This document shows positions 63,145-64,000 of a stretch of DNA of 64,000 nt, piece by piece; position 1 is the stretch's first letter; each line of letters begins with the position of its first letter. A program made the position numbers and the translations under genes. The DNA comes from Sphingobium faniae (GTDB lineage: Bacteria; Pseudomonadota; Alphaproteobacteria; Sphingomonadales; Sphingomonadaceae). The DNA lies in assembly GCA_900100475.1 (NCBI GenBank), contig FMTU01000005.1, positions 248,001-312,000 on the forward strand, read 5' to 3'. The notes under the pieces are model-generated. The model was given only the letters and a program-made list of their open reading frames with translations. It ran no database searches and was not told the origin of the DNA.

Positions 63145-63518
63145 GGCGGGCCGATAGCGGGCGGCGGAGCCGGGAGCAAGCAGGAGAAGGACAATGTTTG
63201 CCTCCCGCCATCAGGATGCGTGAAACCGGGGAGAGAAGGCGGGAGGCAAGGATTGTAAACCGCTGCCTCGAAGGATGGCGGGCATTGTGACGATCCGTTC
63301 CCCATTTCCTGAAGCTCGCCGCGTGCCTCGCGGCGACTCGCATGGGCCGAGAATGGCGGCGAACATTCGTGACAGTCCATATCCGCCCAAGTGAGATGCC
63401 GGGTCCGACAGGGATGTGGACCCGACGCCCCGCTTATGGCGCTGTGGCGCCGTCGAGCCTCATGAACTTTGGTCATTTTGCGGCAGAGCAGGGCGGGGTT
63501 GGCGCTGGCGCCCTATCG
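63145..63518. other. Gap upstream of trmB
   Basis: 374 bp without a gene. It contains the large inverted repeat at 63191-63256; otherwise nothing is recognised. Confidence 0.45.
63191..63256 (-). repeat. Long inverted repeat upstream of trmB
   Basis: TTGCCTCCCGCC (63198-63209) and GGCGGGAGGCAA (63238-63249) are perfect 12-bp complements. ACAAT (63191-63195) and ATTGT (63252-63256) extend the stem after a small bulge. The loop is 28 nt. It may end the transcript of the gene at the right edge, or act in the trmB leader. There is no T-run. Confidence 0.5.
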
Positions 63519-64000
63519 TTAGCGGCAGGGCTTTCCTTCATATTCGCGGCGATGGAGCGCATAATGGTTGCCATTCCAGCGCAGCACGGGAAAGCAGAAT
63601 CCGGGACCGCCCACGGCTATGTCGGGCCAACCGGCCGCGCCTTTGGTCTTGAGGAAGTCGGGGATGCCAACCTCCTTCGCCATCAATTTCCAGTGCCCGT
63701 CCGCCTGCTGGCCGAGCAGCCAGAATGCCTGCCCTGTATTGCCGTAACAGAAGAGGCTTGATTCGGAGATGATGACTTCCGGGCGGCCGTCACCGTTGAG
63801 GTCGCGGCGCTCCTCTATGGTGGCGGGAGAGGGTGGGGCGCCGGATTCATCGCATCCGCTGGTCCAGATTCCGCCCTGCCGGGTTAGACCGGCGGCGCGG
63901 AAGATCGTCGTGTCGGCGGCGCTATGGCTGGTGGAGGCAAGGGAAGAGAGAGGGACGGAAGTGGCCAAGGCCGCTCCCCATGCCATGAAGGCGATAGTGC
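63519..64000 (-). CDS. Secreted hypothetical protein, N-terminus beyond window
   Basis: At least 155 aa, open to the window edge. The frame upstream of the ATG at 63986 remains open and hydrophobic (TIAFMAWGAALATSVPL), so the true start and the first half of a signal peptide probably lie outside. The mature part has an EF-hand/FG-GAP-like DLNGDGRPEVIISES segment and three Cys residues (SGCDESG, LFCYGN, GFCFPV), with a fourth at the C-terminus. It is likely a periplasmic or surface protein. No named function. Confidence 0.65.
   Translation of the reverse strand, partial: TIAFMAWGAALATSVPLSSLASTSHSAADTTIFRAAGLTRQGGIWTSGCDESGAPPSPATIEERRDLNGDGRPEVIISESSLFCYGNTGQAFWLLGQQADGHWKLMAKEVGIPDFLKTKGAAGWPDIAVGGPGFCFPVLRWNGNHYALHRREYEGKPCR

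Overview
The window is ordinary-looking chromosomal DNA from an alphaproteobacterium, most likely a member of the Sphingomonadaceae (Sphingobium/Sphingomonas-like). This follows from high GC, a permuted alphaproteobacterial tmRNA, TonB-dependent receptors, a UrcA-family protein, a TIGR02186 (Alph_Pro_TM) protein, a CIO-type bd oxidase and a valine-degradation operon. I see no transposase, integrase, phage module or CRISPR array. All names are from reading the proteins; no database search was run.

Layout. 0-0.3 kb: the coding half of tmRNA (tag ANDNEALALAA). 0.5-5.5 kb: a small TPR-like secreted protein, then a beta-helix lipoprotein and a large TonB-dependent receptor preceded by Pho-box-like 11-bp-phased repeats. 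5.6-9.6 kb, minus strand: cyanide-insensitive-type bd oxidase (cydAB plus a 49-aa subunit), a nitroreductase-family protein and tRNA-Gln(CUG). 9.7-18.3 kb: rpoC and rpoB, with a hairpin between them and a terminator-like hairpin in the rpoB leader. 18.6-28.1 kb, minus strand: cell wall hydrolase, cysK, MFS exporter, a HerA-like ATPase, a DegP-type protease and hflKC. 28.2-34.6 kb, plus strand: apbC/mrp, a CoA-binding protein, an orphan molybdopterin oxidoreductase subunit, hemH, and phaB coupled to a ribbon-helix-helix protein. 34.6-38.1 kb: an iron block (siderophore receptor and TonB) with Fur-like sites. 38.2-43.9 kb: a LysR regulator divergent from a valine/isobutyrate catabolism operon (mmsA, acyl-CoA dehydrogenase, HIBYL-CoA hydrolase, mmsB). 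43.9-48.9 kb, minus strand: DUF2520 / TIGR02186 / TauE-SafE genes with overlapping ends, then a short NfrA/NfrB-like pair. 50.3-53.3 kb: sucC followed by etfB-etfA. 54.4-57.3 kb: uvrA. 57.4-58.6 kb: rlpA and a 640-bp stretch without a gene that looks like an independent structured small RNA. 59-60.9 kb: a LytS/LytR-type two-component pair. 61-64 kb: small conserved proteins, trmB, and an incomplete secreted protein at the right edge.

How the genes fit together. Most are housekeeping (transcription, DNA repair, TCA/ETF metabolism, protein quality control, respiration). The accessory interest lies in outer-membrane uptake (two TonB receptors with distinct candidate regulators), a possible surface-glycan export pair, a candidate undescribed sRNA, and several strong intergenic hairpins and operator-like inverted repeats.
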